Origin: Epiperipatus broadwayi
Taxonomy: Eukaryota > Onychophora > Udeonychophora > Euonychophora > Peripatidae
Reading direction: 5' to 3'
Length of the DNA: 64,000 nt
Assembly: GCA_028023455.1 (NCBI GenBank)
Contig: JAQFVV010013328.1
Coordinates: 28,081-92,080, forward strand
Position numbers and translations under genes: made by a program. Positions within the stretch are counted from its first letter, which is position 1. Each line of letters starts with the position of its first letter. Below the pieces are notes generated by a model that worked only from the letters and a program-made list of their open reading frames with translations, was not told the DNA's origin and did not search any database. Positions 61,497-64,000 of the stretch are shown one piece after another.

Positions 61497-63399
61497 ATGT
61501 CAACTGGAAGTGCATCTAAAGCATGGTAGTATTTTACAAGAGATAAAAAACAGAATCTGCCGCTTGCAATAAATGTCATGCAGCTCTAATGTGTAAAGGA
61601 TTTTCAACAAGTAAGTTCTTCATTTAAAAAAAAATGTTCATAAAAAAGTGGAAATTGAAGTAAATAAAAAAAGACCAAATGAAGACATAGATTTAAAAAT
61701 TAGACATTTTCAATGTAAAATTGTGACATTTATAACAAAGGAGGACTCTATAGAAGAAAATGTTTCAAAATTGGTAACTGTCATTTGGGTTTTCTATTAA
61801 TGCCATCACAAATCTTAATATATAAGAAAAACTTTGTCTGATAAAGGCATGATATTACCGAAAAACCCTTTGCTTGTTATGAATATGGTTATAAATGAAT
61901 ACCCTTTGGCAAAACAAGATGTAATTAAGGAAATGACCATACAAATTATAGGCAGTTCAAGAGTCTCTGTTTCGATGGATGAGTACATATCTTTAAAAAA
62001 TCATCACTATGTGAATTTAAATGTGCATTCATCAACTAAATTTTTGAACTTGGGTATGATTTTACATATTTGGGACCCTTCCTGCAGAAAAAATTGTCAA
62101 TATTATTGAAAATAAATTGTCAGACTAATTTATCTATAAAAAAGCATATAATTTCTTCTTGTGTGACTGATGGTACATCATTGGTATGGAGTACTAACTA
62201 TGTTATGCACATAGACTACATTTAGCAATTACTGACGTTCTATACAAAAAATGATTTATGATACATCAGTCAGTGAATGTTATGAACATGAGTAGAGGTT
62301 TTTCCAAAAACCATAGTGAAGATGATGACACTGATACTGAAGAGAAAGAGAGTGAGTTCATAACTTTAATGGATTTTCAATCAAGTGAAAGCGATGATTT
62401 ATTTAATTTAACGAACATTAAACAGACTGATGAGCATGCTCGACCAATTCAAAAAGTCCACAAAATTGCATGAATGTTTCGTAAATCACCACTCAAAAAT
62501 GAAATTCTACAAAAATATGTAAAAATTGAGTACAATATGAAACTCAAGTTGATACTCAAGGCGAAAGCAAGGTGGAACAACCTTCTTACAATGCTATATC
62601 GATTTATTGCATTGAAAACTTGCATAATGAATGCTTTAATGGATTTCAATTTGAATAGCCTCAACAATATTGACAATATTTTAGAAGATGAATATTTAGT
62701 ATTGAATGCTGTAATAATAGCATTGCAGCCAATAAAAATCGGTATTGAAAGATTTGGTCGACATAATGCAAGCCTATTTGAAGCAGAAGGTGCATTAGTA
62801 TTTATTTTTGATGATTTGTGCAAGAATAAAAATTGGTTCTCATGTAGAATGTTGCAGTGTGTGAATCAGAGAATTGTGAAGTGATGGAATGCAAATTTAG
62901 TTGGCATACCAAAATATTTAAATAATCCATTAAATCATAAATATGAATTGGAAATAGATTCCATATTGTTATTGCCATCAAAACCAATAGTAAAGGCTAC
63001 AGCTAAAAGATTGTTTTCTAAACTATTTATTGCAGATAATGAAGCTGGTTCTTCCTTTAATATTGGAAAAATAGAGATGTATGATGATGGAACTGAAACT
63101 TTATTAATGGCAAAAACAAATATTCCAACTACATCTGACTTGACCATCAGATATTGGATGCTGCCATTTCGAATGTCACTAGAGTCAAGAATCCAAAAGA
63201 TATATCATATGATAACAATAATATCGCAAAGGAAATGAGTATTTTTGAAGCAACAGGGAGGCACTCAAATAATTTAGAAAAATTATATAATCCTCTAATG
63301 ATCATTCCAGAAAGAGCTTTTTCTGCAGCTGGTCTTTTCATCATGAAAATTCTGTCATCTTTAAGTGATAGCGCCATTAACAACTTAAGTTTTTTTTAA
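61497..63399 (+). pseudogene. hAT transposase pseudogene with BED finger
   Basis: Read across frames, the order is that of a hAT transposase. A BED-type zinc finger comes first (61497-61650: SKAW, stop, YFTRD, then after a shift AACNKCHAALMCKGFSTS with C-x2-C). Then comes SRVSVSMDEYISLKNHHY with the first catalytic Asp (61960-62020), and CVTDGTSLVW with the second Asp region (62163-62190). LCYAHRLHLAITDVLY follows in another frame (62198-62245), with the conserved C-x2-H. Next is SPLKNEILQKYV and KARWNNLLTML (62475-62600). It ends with the dimerisation domain, IIPERAFSAAGLFIMK followed by SLSDSAINNLSFF (63298-63399). At least four frameshifts and several stops disable it. Length and domain order are otherwise normal for the family. 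Confidence 0.9.
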
Positions 63400-63499
63400 A
63401 TTATTATAAAAATGAATGTTTTCATTTCTCATTATATTTTATTCAAATTAATATGAATTTATTTTTGTTTCGTTTATAATGAATTGTTTTGTATTTAAG

Positions 63500-63602
63500 G
63501 TTTTTTCTCATGTGTCATAGCATCAGTCGGGAAGAAAAGCACCAACCCGAGTCAACCGCTTGTACAGCAGCTGTCCTACCTCTCGACCACCAATGCTTGA
63601 CA
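63500..63602 (-). mobile_element. tRNA-only SINE, class II tRNA type, inside hAT
   Basis: Minus-strand tRNA-like unit (63519-63596): GCATTGG pairs with CTGATGC, and the variable region is long. It is a sister of the copy at 21459-21560 (same GCATTGGTGGTC start and CTGATGCTATGACACATGAG end). Here the leader GTGTCA is perfectly complementary to the trailer TGACAC. An A-run follows. I could not define its TSD. The anticodon loop reads TGTACAA and is not canonical. Confidence 0.85.
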
Positions 63603-63812
63603 CTTCCGCATTAAAAATGATCTTTTTTAAAAAACTCAAAGTAAATTTTTTGTATTGTTGTGAACTGAAATAAAAATACTTTATCCACAACAAAACAACA
63701 TGCACTAAGTGGATTAATTCGTGCTTGTTAACGGATCTCAGAAATCCCGGTATCCCGGAAATAGAATCATTTTGTCCGGAATCCCGAGATTTGAATTTTA
63801 CCTTATAAGCAG

Positions 63813-64000
63813 TTCCATTTAAAAAAAGCAAATACCAGATTCAAATAAATCATGGTATGGCCACAAAATCTGAATGATGAATTTATCAATTGAAGATTTC
63901 ATTGTTTTATTAAAAATAATTTGTTAATTCTCAATTTTTTTTCTATTGTTAAACTTAAATTCATATCTTAACATTTTTTTGTACGAATCAAGTAATTACA
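63813..64000. other. AT-rich flank, nothing recognised
   Basis: Host or older repeat DNA bordering the hAT element. Confidence 0.4.

Larger units (their letters stand above)
60698..63804 (+). mobile_element. Full-length decayed hAT DNA transposon, 8-bp TSD
   Basis: The left end TAGGGTTTTTCAAACTGG and the right end, read on the other strand, AAGGTAAAATTCAAATCTC are imperfect inverted repeats. Both are followed by clusters of GGGAT/ATCCC words, usual subterminal repeats in hAT elements. The 8-base duplication ATAAGCAG is exact at 60690-60697 and 63805-63812. The interior carries a hAT transposase pseudogene. Two tRNA-only SINEs (61261-61350 and about 63500-63602) sit in the non-coding parts and must be younger. 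Confidence 0.92.

Overview
This is a window of animal nuclear DNA with no bacterial, phage or organellar gene organisation. It is strongly AT-rich by eye. It is full of LINE, Penelope and hAT remnants, tRNA-derived SINEs, long hairpin (foldback) repeats and very long GATA/CT/TAC microsatellites. The mix of several tRNA-derived SINEs, RTE-like LINEs, Penelope elements and GATA arrays suggests a lophotrochozoan, perhaps a mollusc such as a cephalopod. That placement is an inference from repeat style only; no host gene here fixes the taxon.

Layout. 60-4165: one 5'-truncated, minus-strand APE-type LINE with poly-A tail, 3' UTR, zinc knuckle, reverse transcriptase (RT), endonuclease and the end of ORF1. 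4215-8100: two older minus-strand LINE RT remnants, the second split by a hAT-type MITE (6812-7338) with a perfect 8-bp target-site duplication (TSD). 8790-19225: AT-rich spacer with hairpin repeats of several families and a second hAT MITE (15437-15871). 19680-23910: SINEs, including two short tRNA-only ones with clear TSDs, LINE 3' ends and a long-armed MITE. 24768-26045: a 1.28-kb GATA/GACA/GGTA array. 26455-28990: SINE-centred hairpins and a degenerate Penelope-like element with RT and GIY-YIG remains. 30290-30853: a CT array. 31160-32277: an element with about 60-bp terminal inverted repeats. 33590-42324: three related 2.0-2.2-kb TG...CA elements, each with its own 4-bp TSD (ATGT, ATAC, ATAT), two of them flanking a SINE-centred hairpin. 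43400-46000: a SINE, an RTE endonuclease remnant and a hairpin repeat with a 13-bp TSD. 47990-49560: the least repetitive stretch, holding the one plausible host exon (49261-49555, one membrane segment followed by a splice-donor-like site). 51560-54330: a plus-strand RTE-like LINE split by a 1,330-bp composite insertion with a 14-bp TSD. 55751-57790: large hairpins. 60698-63804: a complete but decayed hAT transposon with 8-bp TSDs, in which two tRNA-only SINEs are nested.

No intact protein-coding gene with a recognisable host function was found. Nearly everything is mobile-element sequence at different stages of decay, and the nesting gives a relative order of insertion. The observations most worth following are the tRNA-only SINEs whose 5' leader and 3' trailer pair to lengthen the acceptor stem, the hairpin repeats with 11-14-bp TSDs (one family carrying a hammerhead-like core), and the three TG...CA elements that share a short CxxC-rich peptide.
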